This document shows positions 1-12,600 of a stretch of DNA of 64,000 nt, one piece after another. The notes beneath the pieces were generated by a model that was given only the letters and a program-made list of their open reading frames with translations, did no database searches and was not told where the DNA came from. The position numbers and the translations under genes were made by a program. Origin of the DNA: Temnothorax longispinosus. Lineage: Eukaryota; Arthropoda; Insecta; Hymenoptera; Formicidae. Where the stretch lies: assembly GCF_030848805.1 (NCBI RefSeq), contig NC_092367.1, forward strand, positions 7,905,019-7,969,018, given 5' to 3'. Every line of letters begins with the position of its first letter. Position 1 is the stretch's first letter.

Positions 1-2700
1 ACTCGGTTTTTTCAAGACATCGAGATTTCAATGATAACGTATAAGAAACCTTTACAGTTTACACAAAGATTTCATTTACGGGAACGTGGCGATGTGTGCA
101 AAGTACACGCACACGCAACATGTTCAGAGTTAAAATATGTTTTTTTTTATATTTTACTTTTAGGCAGCACAAATCGAGGGATCTATCTATATTTACACAC
201 AATTCCACATTTTCTTTCGTTTTCTTTCCTTTTGTTATGGTAACTTCGCGACGCTCATGATGATGTATATAAGATATTGTTACTATTGTATATGCAAAAG
301 GATTCTAGATTCGCATTTTAATAGCACAACTGATAGTCGTTCACCATTTTCACGATCTACACGAGGATTATAAGAAAACGATCGAGATTGCTTTTAGCTT
401 ACCGCACTCTTATCAGTAATTATTTCTTCTCTACCACAAATAATCTATTTAATCTACTTCGTATGTGTAAAATGTACATAATGGAATTTCAGCACGACTT
501 TCCTTGTCGCAAACGACAAAGTTGAGTGCAAGCAACGTTAGAAGAAATTATGTTTTAATTAAGCAATGATGTGTGTAAATATGAGATTAATCGTAAAACG
601 TAATTAACGCGGAATGATAATACTCGCCGCTCGTTACGTTTAATTTGAAATGAAGTGATGTTCGAGCAGTGGTGCGGGTCCACTCCCTTCAGCTGCAGCT
701 CTTTTACATTCTCTGTGTTTAAACCATCCGATACGTTGTATGAAATCGGTTGAACGAAATGCTGAGCGTTGTAAAATGCCGCTGAAATTGGATGGATCCG
801 TTGGCGCGTTCTATGAAAGATGATCTACGGTATTATTTTATTATCAGAATGAATGGTAACATACTTTAACACACACACATAACGCGGACGGAGGTGTTAA
901 TCCATAATAACTTAGATGCCGAATAGTTTCTTTTGCGGTCCTTAATGCTGATTGACGGCGACAGATACGACATATTTTGCTTGAGCAGCATTCGGACAAA
1001 GCAGTACGCCCGGGTACTGCTAGGCTAATTCGATTGAACACTGATGTTATTTAAGTTTGTCTGTTATTACTCGCATCGCTATTTCTGTCGTTACGAATAG
1101 AATCCGCTAGTCTTGCGTTACAGATTTGAGGAAAAAACGATAAACAATTACAAATCGTGTACTTTTATCGAGATATATTGTTCTTTTCTTTTTTTTAAAC
1201 GTGCGATTTTTTCCTCTCGTTACGAGAGATAAGGTTTTGCAAGAATTACACACATAAGGTACAACCGGATAGATAAGAAAAATAGCTCTGCCTTGTGAAA
1301 CGTCTTGCTGGCCCGCGTCGGCAATCACATTCACATGGTTCTACGTTAAGTTACACTAAGCTTCTCAATAGTACGGATAATCGTCAATAGTTTGGCAATG
1401 AACACTCTTTAGATTTGTTAAGTTCAACTTTGTTTCATTGGAGCACGGGCGAATGTACAAAGCAATGTTGGATAGCTTCGCATTGCGTGTTATTTTTATA
1501 TGAGCCAGAGGAATGATAGAATAGCGAATTTACAAGATTAATACAAAAAAATGACGCAATAATCTTTGACGAGCTGTCGTTAATAATGAGAGATAAATGT
1601 ACTATGTTGGAGGAAAAGAGAAAGAGCACGGAAAAATGTTTACCAGCATGTTATGCACGTGAAAGAACAGTTCTGTCAAAGTCATTATTGCAACATATAT
1701 TATATATAATATATTTGTAAGAAATGAAAAAAAAAACGGTTGTGTGTAAGTTTATTATACATAATTATAATGGACGTAAACTTACTTTGATTCAATGCAG
1801 TCGCATTGTGTGAGTAACGTTTGAAATGCGAGTGTATGAAAATTGTGTATATATGAGAGAAGGGGAGAGAGGAGGAGAGCGAGCGAGCGAGAGAAGTAAA
1901 TTGATAAATAGCAAATTAAGTATGTAATACACCTCTAATCACGCGACGTAAGAGATTTTTTATTTTTCATTATTCCGCTATGTGAAAGAGGCAAGGTTTT
2001 CTCGCGGGAGAGCCGTGGCCCTGTATAGAGACGACTCGGCTCTCCGGAGGACTTTTCGGCTGCCACCCCACGAGACAAGCGTTTTGGTTCCTTACAGTAA
2101 GAGACAGTTTTTATAAGATTATAGATTACGAGAGGATTATCTTCCGCTTTGTACAAAACGGCTTTATTTATCGCTATGGTTTCGCTGAATATATCCGCAG
2201 GAGGCAGATTAGATGTTATTTCGTAGATCATCCTGTCGTTTATTTATTTCATACATACATATGTATTTGCGAGTGTACATACGTATACGCCACGTGGTCG
2301 CGTCGAATGAAGCAAATCGTTTTTTTTTTAATTTTTTTTTTTTTTGTCTCCCGAATGTCGCTCGCGCGCGATTTCACAAATTCTTGGGAATTCGGACTCT
2401 CTGTGATCGACTAGATACGCGTATGTAAGGTGTACGATTATCTGTCGGATGAGTTGATTTCTTAAATCGTACCGATCACGCCGTCCGTCTTTAACGACGA
2501 ATCGGTTTCTCGATTTCTTTTTTTTTTCACGTTTTTCTACTTTTACTCGTTTTTACTTATGCGCCGGCTACTTAAAGGGGAGTCTAACAATTGTGTGTGA
2601 TCACGAGGCATGTCAATCGACCGTCATGTAATTATATATTTATTTTGTACGAATATATTTTTTTATATATAACGATTGTAGTAACGATTATATGTAGTCG

Positions 2701-2705
<5 letters not shown>

Positions 2706-2740
<35 letters not shown>
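2706..2740. repeat. (GA)n microsatellite
   Basis: A nearly pure AG dinucleotide run inside the left non-coding flank. Confidence 0.9.
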
Positions 2741-2741
<1 letters not shown>

Positions 2742-2871
2742 CAGAAAGAAAGCTGTCAACTCATGTTTGACAATCAATACCAACTTTTTCGAGCAGTACC
2801 TACTTTCTGTATAAAAATGTACTGTCACGTGTAAATAATTATTATTTTTACTGTACAATGTGAATCGCGGG

Positions 2872-3001
2872 TTTTACCGCATCAGCCGAAACGACGGCGA
2901 AATTGAAAAAGGATTTTACGTTGAATTCGAAATCGCAAATGTAATTTATAACAACAACTTGAGATACCCTCAGAGATGTCGGGGGGCTGATGCGGCAAAA
3001 T
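2872..3001. repeat. Inverted repeat, about 16-base arms
   Basis: TTTTACCGCATCAGCC at 2872-2887 is matched in inverse orientation at 2985-3001 (one mismatch, TTTTGCC against TTTTACC). The spacer is about 97 bases. It could be the ends of a small foldback element or an RNA stem near the end of a 3' UTR. Confidence 0.55.
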
Positions 3002-3085
3002 AGCGTAAAGTTCTGGATTTTTTATAATTTGTTATTAATGTAAAAAAAAATGACTGTTATAAAAAATGTTCTCTATTAAAGATGT

Positions 3086-6000
3086 TGTAAGTTTTATTTT
3101 TTTTCTCTTTTTTTTAGTATATTATTAACGTACAAGCTTATCTCTTAAATTAAACATTTTTCTATGATAAACCGTTGTGCTTGTTTTTCTTTCCACGACC
3201 GTCGACGAAAGTCGATTACTCGTGAATATTTCCTCTCGAGAGACTTTATAATTAAAAATAGAGATTTGTAAAATAACTTATTTATCTTCGATAATCTGGA
3301 CAGCGAAGGCTTCAATGAAGCGATGAAAAGCATGAACAATTTTAACTTTATAAACGTTGAATATTTATCATACATAGCATTATAAACCTTGAGATATTAT
3401 TTAGGAATGTTATTCGTGGCCGTCTCTGGCATGCAAGGCGACCTTGTGCAAAAGAGTTAATTCACTATCCCTTCCTCGATCCCAAAAAGAAAACAAAAGC
3501 TTGGAAGTCTTAGAAACTTGACATTTCCGAAACTGGGAAAAACAGACTCTGTTCTGAAAGTGCTGATTTCCAATTGTTTAAGGTTTTAATAATGGATAAT
3601 AATGGAACATAATGAGTTAAATAAAAGAATTTTATTTTTTCTACATTTGCACAAATATGTAATATATACATGTACTATAAATAATACGCACAACTTGTTA
3701 TAAATTTCAGTAGATTGACAAAAAAAATGTTTTCTTATAAATGATTTATGTGGTCTACATAAATTTTTCCCCACAAAAATTAACCGATAAAAGTTTTCGG
3801 CATTTAATATCAAAGGCGTGTTAATAAATGGCAAGAGACTCGTTCGAGATAATCGTACGAAGAAGAACGGAAAGCAAAAAGTTGAAATTAAATGACATGC
3901 AGTTTCAACACGAGGATATTCGTGAAGAGAAGAGTCCTCGAAGGGAAGGCATCCAAATCAAGGGCGGGTGAACGTAAAAATGAGAAGAGCTCGCAATGAA
4001 TTTTCGTCGTCGTTATATTTATTTATTTGCTTTATTGTTATATGTCATATAATAGTTTTATATCATATATCGCAGTTATCATAAATCAAATTTGAAAATA
4101 GGCTTTAAATTATAACAATATATCCTTAGAGAATAATTGAAGCGCTCCCTGGAATATAGGTCAAAAAGCCCTCGTACGATTTCCATGAGCTTCATATCAT
4201 TTATCATCATTATCCCTCACATTATCATCATCTCATTACGCGCGTGTGTGGGGACCGTTTCAATTATAGTATATCGTCGCTATGTATTGAACACTTGCCG
4301 AAATCCCCACCAAGAAAGATTTTCAAATGTTCAATCGAAATGAACATTTCATATATCCGAGTGTGTATGTGTGTGTGTGTGTATATATGTGTGTGTTGTG
4401 TGTATCTCTATAATATTATTATATCATTACTAAGTCCAGCCGAGATAGCAGGGGTGACCTTTCTTTCTCTCTCTCTCTCTCTTTCTATGTACCTGTTTTT
4501 TTTTCTTTTTTCTCTCTTTCTTTCCTATAGTTACGTTTTGCGTGTAATAATAACCATAATATAATAATAAACATTATTACACCACCACAGCAATAATAAT
4601 ATTATAATAGCACTGTCGCACTAGAGACGCACGGCTACATCCTCATGCGTTTGGCGGCCCACTACCACTTTTACAATGAAACTGTATTCATTGATCTGAA
4701 TAGGATTCGGTATATATAATATATTATTAGTTACATTGCGTATCTCGATTTCGTGACACATTTCCTGTTAACGCTTACGTAAATTCGAGTTTCATTTTTT
4801 TTCCCCCGAGAACCTGGTCATTTACGCGTGTGTACGGTACGTAATAGAATTTTCATAAGTGTTCTGCGTGTTCTGTGTGTTGTGGGTGAGCTCGATAAAA
4901 ATTCGCTACGATCGTGACAATCTTGTGTCCGGTGGGATCTGCCTGGAAAACAGAGAGCGCGATCTCGTGCTATCGGCGATCGTTAGCCCCCGATTGAAGG
5001 ATTGACGTCTACGAGACAAAACGCAAAGATTATAAATGTACCGGAACCGGCTGGACAACGAAAACCTCGATTCGATCGGCTAATCGGTCGGAACAACGTC
5101 GTTATCGTATTTTTGTTCGTATTATCTTCGATCGATTTAATGACGCAACACCAACGTACACTCTCGTCGATGGGAAATCTATACAGTTGTTCGTCTAACG
5201 CGAAACAACGGACGCTCTTCAAGCGCGATCAGACATAATCGACGCTCGAGAATCTACAGGAAGGAACGCTCCTCCTCTTTGTCTTTTTTTTTTCTCCCTA
5301 ATCACTACATTATCTGTTCTGGGATACAGTTTAGAAGCGACAGTCAGACTCGGAGTGACAGTGACGAATTCAAGCGTAGGTGCAAGAGTGGAAGAAGAGT
5401 AATTATGTACCCAGGTGTTCGGTGAAGCCAATGGTTCCCCCAAGATCCCCCTTACATCCCTCCTTTTCGGGTTTTTTTCCTCATCCGGACCGTCTTCCCC
5501 GGTTCTCTCAATTTGCAGCATGGAAGTTCTCAGAATCACCCGTTTTGCGAAGCAATTATTTACACAATTGTATCATGCTCGTAGGATTACAGCATTTCTT
5601 TACAGCGCTCTAAATAGTAAACACGAAAATATTCACCGCCCTATATCGTTCGATATGGTGCCGAGAGCACAGCTGCTGTCCTCAACGTAAGCGGCTCGTG
5701 ATTTAAAATCAATAGTGATCCGAAGCGAGAGCTTTATCGCATTTGTCTCCGACACGACTTTCTTAAATGTTCATCATCGCTGCTGCAGAGACTGTAGTGG
5801 CGACTATGTCGAAACGTCATAACGCGTGTATGACCGGATCGTCGCGATCGACCTGACGAACATTTGGCTTCGAAATGTTCCCATCACCACGAATCTGTTT
5901 CACAATAATGCGAATTTAACTCAGGCGAAATTTTGAACGTTCGATGCCGATACAAAGCGTAAATTTCACGCGTGTCTAGATTATCGTGATGGATCTGGCG

Positions 6001-6609
6001 AATATATTTCGCGATGTCTCGAATATCGCGAATTCAGATCTTCGACAATAGAAGAGACATAATTCATTATTATTAGCATTCGATTATTGGTCTTCTTCTT
6101 CTTGAAGGAGAAGAAGAAGAAGATTATTGGTGATTGGCATGTCCCTGCTTAACGATAATTGATAACGGAGCTTACGACAGTCCGTGCGGTCAAGGAAATG
6201 ATGACACAGATCCGAGGTAATTATGCCATTATAATTACGCCGTCATTTATCCTACAACGTAGGATATAGGCTTTCCTTAACCGACACTGACTCCGTCTTC
6301 CCTTCCTCTCGCTCTTGAACACTTCTTATACTCTGCAATTAACTCGGGAGATATATTAGTGATAGCAATAAGTTGAGTAATTAAGGATTTGTCGTCTTAT
6401 CCTCTAGTGTGACAAGTAATATTAAGAATCTGGGTTTGAATGAATATAATAAGATCGTAATATAATTTATGTGCCTACAAATAATTGATCCAGTCCAGAC
6501 TATTGCTATTACTATCTTTTTCAATTCTCATCGTCAGATCCAAAATATGAAAATATGTTATATTTAGAGGTTGAAGCTGTGTCAGCACGCACGACGATCT
6601 TCTCTTCCC
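3086..6609 (-). other. Presumed mask 3' UTR and intergenic sequence
   Basis: This lies directly downstream of the mask stop codon on the minus strand. It contains only short, unrecognised open frames on both strands (the 4.98-5.7 kb part is less AT-rich), a TG/TA microsatellite, CT-rich runs and a small GAA/TTC hairpin near 6090-6120. I cannot place the poly(A) site; several AATAAA-like hexamers occur on the minus strand. Confidence 0.4.
4361..4404. repeat. (TG)n microsatellite, interrupted
   Basis: A GT-repeat broken by TATATA, within the presumed mask 3' flank. A short CT-repeat follows at about 4465-4482. Confidence 0.85.
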
Positions 6610-9600
6610 TTAATGGGTCCATTTATTCCACGCCTGCAAGTAAACAAAGTTAATATATCAAGTTTTTTTTCTACAATAGCATTACCATATTGTTTTACAG
6701 TTTTAAAAGAAGAAAAAATGTTTCAAATCAGAGATCTTGCTAGAGAAGGATGATCTTACCGGATGTTGCTTGTCTTGTACGGCGTCGGGCATTCCCCATG
6801 CAGGTGGATCTATCTTATTCTGCTCGTTCGGCGGGATTTCTGTCATTTCGGATGCTCCATACTGTCCCGCTATTAACGCCATTGGCATGAGTGACAATGG
6901 CGCATTTCCGTTAGTCGGGAAAGGTTGTTGCGTATTCACATGACCCTAAACACGATAAAGTTAATTACATGTGTGTACAAACACGATGAATTTTCAATTT
7001 GTGTAAATTTTTTATCGCTTTTAGCAAGTACTGTTTTAAAGACCTTGTGCCGTTTTTTTTTTATCATCGTGCGTAGCAATTGCACGAAATAATAAATGGC
7101 TCGACAAAAAGTTACGAATAATAATAAAATTAATCGTGTATGCGAGAGGATCGACAGTTACCTGGAAGGAAGATTCCATCATCTGATGGATCTCAGGATC
7201 GACGTTGGATATACGTGGGTTGTAAGTGGGGTTCGATCGAAACATCTGATGCCTGTCGATACCGGGCGCCAGATTGCAATTCGACCATGCTAGCTTATCA
7301 GCGTTGAGCATCCAATTGATAGAAGAATCGGCGTCTCCGCCCGGACCCATCCCCGCTGCCGAGTAATTCTTCCACGTTGCCCTTTCGGTACCAATTGGTC
7401 GTGGTACTTTGCGGTCCTCAATCTTCAATTGATTCATCTCCTGGGCGACCTGTGCCGGTGACGAGGGAGATATAGCCGGCGAGCCACCGTTCTCCAGACT
7501 CGTAATCAGATCGATACCACCGCCGGGTTGGCCGCTGATGTTCGCCAGCTGATTGGAGAACCCCATTTGGCTGATCATGGGATCCTGATGCGGCGGGTAG
7601 TTGGTATGCGGCGCCGGCGTGGCGTAAGACCAGCGGGTCGTCTGAGCAGTTGTCGAGATGCCGGTGTTCGCTGCTGGCGTTGCCCGCGAGGGCGCCTGAT
7701 ACTTTCCCAGCGGATAGTTGCTCATCATCCCCAGATTGTTGGACTGTATCGCGGAAGGTGGTTGCGCCGGCACGGGGGCGGCGAACATATTAGCCGGATG
7801 CAGTCCCGCAGATCCGGCGGCGGCATTGAACATCGTCACCTGCGGCTTACTGCTCAAGTGAAGCGAGCTGGAGAAATCGGGGGCGCGCGGGTTCAATCTT
7901 GACATGCTGACGGTGGTGTTGATCACAGAGGCGGACGGTGCGATAGTCTGAGCGTAACTCTGCATATGAGGGTGAAACGGTAGCATAGAATGGCCGGCAC
8001 CACTCTGTGTATCGTTCGGTATCATTTTCAACAGGTTAGAGTTTACGTTCGGATGTTCGTAACTGCCGCCGCTGCTGTTCGCCGCCTTGAAGAGACCGAC
8101 GTCCAGTGCCGGTTGCGACGTGGACGGTATCACGTGCGCCGCCGGCTGATGCGTCGTCGCGTTCCGCGTTGTCAGATCACCCTGGAAGACCGCCGGCCTG
8201 TTAAACTGCGCCGCCATGCCCGTTCCCATATCGATGCTCTGTGGGGGTATTACTGGTCTAGCCACCGCTAGACTACCGGGCGGCTTGTTCGGTATGGGAG
8301 GATGCTCGCCGTAGCTCGTCGAAGACTGAAACTGCGCGGGCTGCATAGGATTGTTGTGTACGGAGCCCGTTACCACGCTGCCAATTACGTTGGTCGACGC
8401 GTTGCTCGTGCTACCCGGCTTACTGGAAACTGGGGAGCACATGGCTGTACCGCGGTACCCCGGAGCCTTAGATGCGTCTACCTGTGCTCGACAAAATTTA
8501 AAACGTGTGATACTTCATTGTTTTTTTTCCCTCTTACATGAAATGTTACAGTGTATCATAATACAAACAAGAAAAGGATGACTCCATGGAGAAATTAACT
8601 TTTACTGATACAAACAATTGTAATATTCTCGTTTTAATCTTGCCAAAACTATTTGAAACTATCTCGCATGTGTTTTCATATAAATGAATATTTAAAAAAT
8701 CAAAATCCATAATCCATTGTCACAACATACCTGCGGTGGGGAACTGTCAAACTTAGCCGTAGATGGACCGGAGCTCGTGTTTGATGATACACCACCGCCC
8801 GCAACAGTCGCAAAATTCATGCCTTTTTGAGTTTCGTTTTCTCTTCCTCCCCACATTGACTGTTGCGTGACTTTAGTAAAAGTATCATTGAACAGCGAGT
8901 ACTCCTGAGGCGTGTTGCTAGATTGCTGCTGCTGCTGTTGCTGCTGCTGTTGATGTTCCTGAGTCACGACCGGCGTAGTGCTGCGAATACCCTGCTGCGA
9001 TTGCTGTTGCTGCATCGATTGCTGCTGCTGCTGTTGCTGCTGCTGTACCGTTGGTGGCGGCGGCGGCAACGTTTGCGCTTGCAACGGTACAACTGGCGGC
9101 GAGGGTGTCACTCGAACGGAACTGGCTGACGTCGAGACAAGTGAATTTTCCGGACAGTTTGTCGTTACCACGGCGTTCGTGGTCGATGACGCGATCGTTC
9201 CAAGTGGGTAACTCGATTTCCCGGGATAGTGAGATGCTATTGCCGACGGGGCGGATATAATGGGCAGTGATCGGCAGTGCTTCGGCGATGTACTGATTAT
9301 GGACTGTTGTTGTTGGCTGGTTGTGTGAGCGGTTGCCGCAGATGTGGCCGACATAATAGTCACAGTCGCGGCTTGCGCCATGGGCTTTTGTTGTTTGATC
9401 ACCGGTGCGGTGTGAGTCGACTGCATGACGGTGGTAGAACTGTGAGTCGAGGCAGTGATCTCGGATAGCTTCGCCGCAAATGTCTGCGTCGTGCTAGTGG
9501 TGACAATCTTTGTCCCTGCCCTACCGGCGGTCATAATCGCACTCGTATACGACATTGTCGTCTTTGTGTTAGACGAGGACGCCATTTGGGCGGCTGCGGC

Positions 9601-12600
9601 TTGCGCGGCACGTTTCTCAGCTAAGTATAATATCGATGCGTAATATTAACATGACTTACGTTTACACGGCTGCTTATAATTCGATTTGATGGTTTAGTTC
9701 ACACCAATCTCTTGATACGCGTATCAAATAGTATATTTGAGCTGATCAGCCAATAATCAAACTAATTTACTAATTATTTATTATTTAATACGTGTATCAA
9801 GTGATCGGTGTAAACTAGGCCAATAACTACTGTATACTACCTGATCCAAAATTTTTCTTTTAATTATAACGATCATTTAAAAATAAAACTATTTTGATAT
9901 TCTAAACATTTAAATCAATTTTTGATATTTATATACTAAAAAAGGTGTAGTTTAAAAAAACTCATATCTAAATGATCATTATAATCAAAAAAGAAAAATT
10001 TTGGATCGGATAGTATACGGTAGTTATTAAACCGGATTATAAGCCGCCGTGTAAACGTAGTCTATAATGTAAAATTAAAGCATAATACATGGTGTAATAG
10101 CTGCATAAATGTTTACTTCTTTTTGTCAAAATGTCTCTATATTTTTACGGGTTGTTTTAGAATTTTTATCCACTGCGTATGTATAGCAATATTTATTAAT
10201 AAAAACTCGAAAAATCGTCCTAAACTATTTCCCTAGAATGCTTAACAGCATAAATATATTTTTGAACAAATTCAACGTATGTCCGTCTAAATTCCATTGT
10301 TGATTGAGTGGATAATAATTCTTCTTTCATCCACTGCAAAAAAATTTAGGGTTTTTCGAATAGAAATAGCACTATGCAATTAATAAGGAATATATTCTAT
10401 GTATGATAGACACAAATATAAAAGTAAATGAAATATTCGATGCTAATGTATTACCTTTAAACGATTAAGTTTTGCAAATTAAATTGACATAAAAATAAAC
10501 ATATATGATGATTGTTCGTTGCAATTAATAAATTATTTATACACATATGCTTTATATTACCTGCGGCCATGAGTCTAGGCGCCGTCGCACGTGGCAAAGA
10601 AGTAGGAAAAGCACCAGTGAGTTTCACACTGGACGATGAGCGAATAGGAACCAATGGATTAATAATGGACGCTCCGGAAGAATATCCTGATTTATTAATT
10701 TGGCTACTGGTTGTACTGGATGCCAGATTAGGTGCTTTATTAACGGATCCACCAATTTTCGTTTTACTTGTCTGAAAGAAGATATCAATTTATTAAATCG
10801 TTCTACATGTAATGGTAAAACTCATTATAGTTTTATTTCTTCGTGCTTACAGTAACATTGGGAACAGACTTGTCCCACGAAGAGGTTGTTGTATTAAGCT
10901 TGGATTTCGCAAGCATCTGCGAGACATCTGCCTCTGGATCCCTAATAAGCCCTGATATCAAATGATAAGCGTTCTTTGTAGCTTCAGTTGATCCTCTACA
11001 AACAACAGAACGACAATTTAAACACTGATATTTTTACTTGGAACGATCAAGACATCTACTCAAATCGTAGAAAAGAATTTCCTGAAAATTCTCTGATTCT
11101 CCAGATATTTTTATTTAATTTCTAAGTAAAATCAGATATATCTATTTATGTGAGAAAAATAAAATGTCGACATTTTGATATTAACTTTCTTTTTTCATTT
11201 CTAAATGACAAAAGAAACTAGAAAATTATTAGTGCGATCTATGGTATGCATCTTTTATAAAATATGTAAACTTTATTAAAAAAGATATATTATCTGATCA
11301 CTCACTTAATTGTGATGATTCTTTCCACTTGGCATTTACTTTGCTTTTCTACTTCGATATGCGCGCCCGTTGAAACACGAATAGCATTTATATTACTGCC
11401 TCCTCTACCTATCACTCGGCTGATAGCATTTGGGGGAACGGATACTTTTTTAGAACGGTATGGTGAATTCATAAATCTTCCGGAATCATCAGACTGTCCC
11501 CTGCAAATCATGATAGTTGTAAGATTCTATTTGTAAGAAAAAATATTAATATACCGAATGGTATATTAATACCGAAGTGAACAAAGGAAAAAATTTTAAA
11601 AAGATCTCTCCAAGAACGTGTATCTTACTTTCGCACAACTTCCTTCCATCCTTCCTCGCGTTTTCCGCTTTGCTTGGGGCTAGTGTTACTCGCTTTCGCC
11701 GACGTATTTAGAGCATCTCCATCGTATTGATTATTATAAGACTTCTTTCCTTTGCCAGGAACATAAGTCTCATTACCGGTCGCTTCAAAATCTTCTCTTT
11801 CAGCAGGATGCCTCAAAGAGGATGCTTCAAAAACCAAACCTTTCAATTTTCGATCGGAACTGAGGACGGTGGATGTCCTAGTAGTTGTAACTGAGGTTGT
11901 TGATACCGGTACTGCGCTGGTAACATTAGTCATAATTCGCCTGTAACAAATTATTATCAATATGTAAAAAATAATATTAAGAAGGATAATCGGTATTTCA
12001 ATATCGGTACTTTATTATTCTAGAAGCATAAAAATTACTGTCTTTACATTTTAATGTAAAAAAATAATTTAGCTGCTAAATAATAAAACATCGAATCTAT
12101 CTTTTCAAACGTAATTATATAAAAAATGAGCCAAGAGATTTTTTCGAGCTAGTTCAGTTCCTATATATATATCGAAATATATTAAATATACAAATTTGAA
12201 AATATCAGTACAATAAAATTGTATCTACATTTGATATTTAGAGCCTATTCTGTAAACATTAACGACATCATTATGTGCTTTGCACAGATGTTTACAGAAT
12301 AAGCCTTTATCTAACATTTTTACATAATCGGTATGTTAAATCTATATCTCTTTTCCGGTGTCTCATTTATTATTTAAATTCTTGACAACTCCCGAGTTTT
12401 CAGATTCTAAAAACAGGCCAAGATACGAAGCAAGGAAAAAATGCATTTACTTACTTCTCCGTAGTGTTATTCTGAGACTTGGTCGATGTCGCTGTGTTTT
12501 GAGATAAATTGGTGTTTTGTGAAAGGAGGGTCTTGGACGAACGCTGGGGGGACGTATCCTTATCGTTGTTACTAGGACTATTGTTCTTCTTTTTCTTCTT

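Larger units (their letters stand above)
1..3085 (+). other. Non-coding left flank, possibly a plus-strand 3' UTR
   Basis: No open frame here looks like a protein. The text is AT-rich with homopolymer runs. On the plus strand an ATTAAA at 3075-3080 is followed by a T-rich stretch, and a TGTAAATA (Pumilio-type) element lies near 2830. This fits the 3' untranslated tail of a plus-strand gene whose coding part lies left of the window. That is inference; the region could equally be intergenic. Confidence 0.3.

Noticed and set aside
5002..5690. Several 70-106 codon frames on both strands
   Set aside because: Overlap one another, match no family, and sit in the presumed mask 3' UTR.
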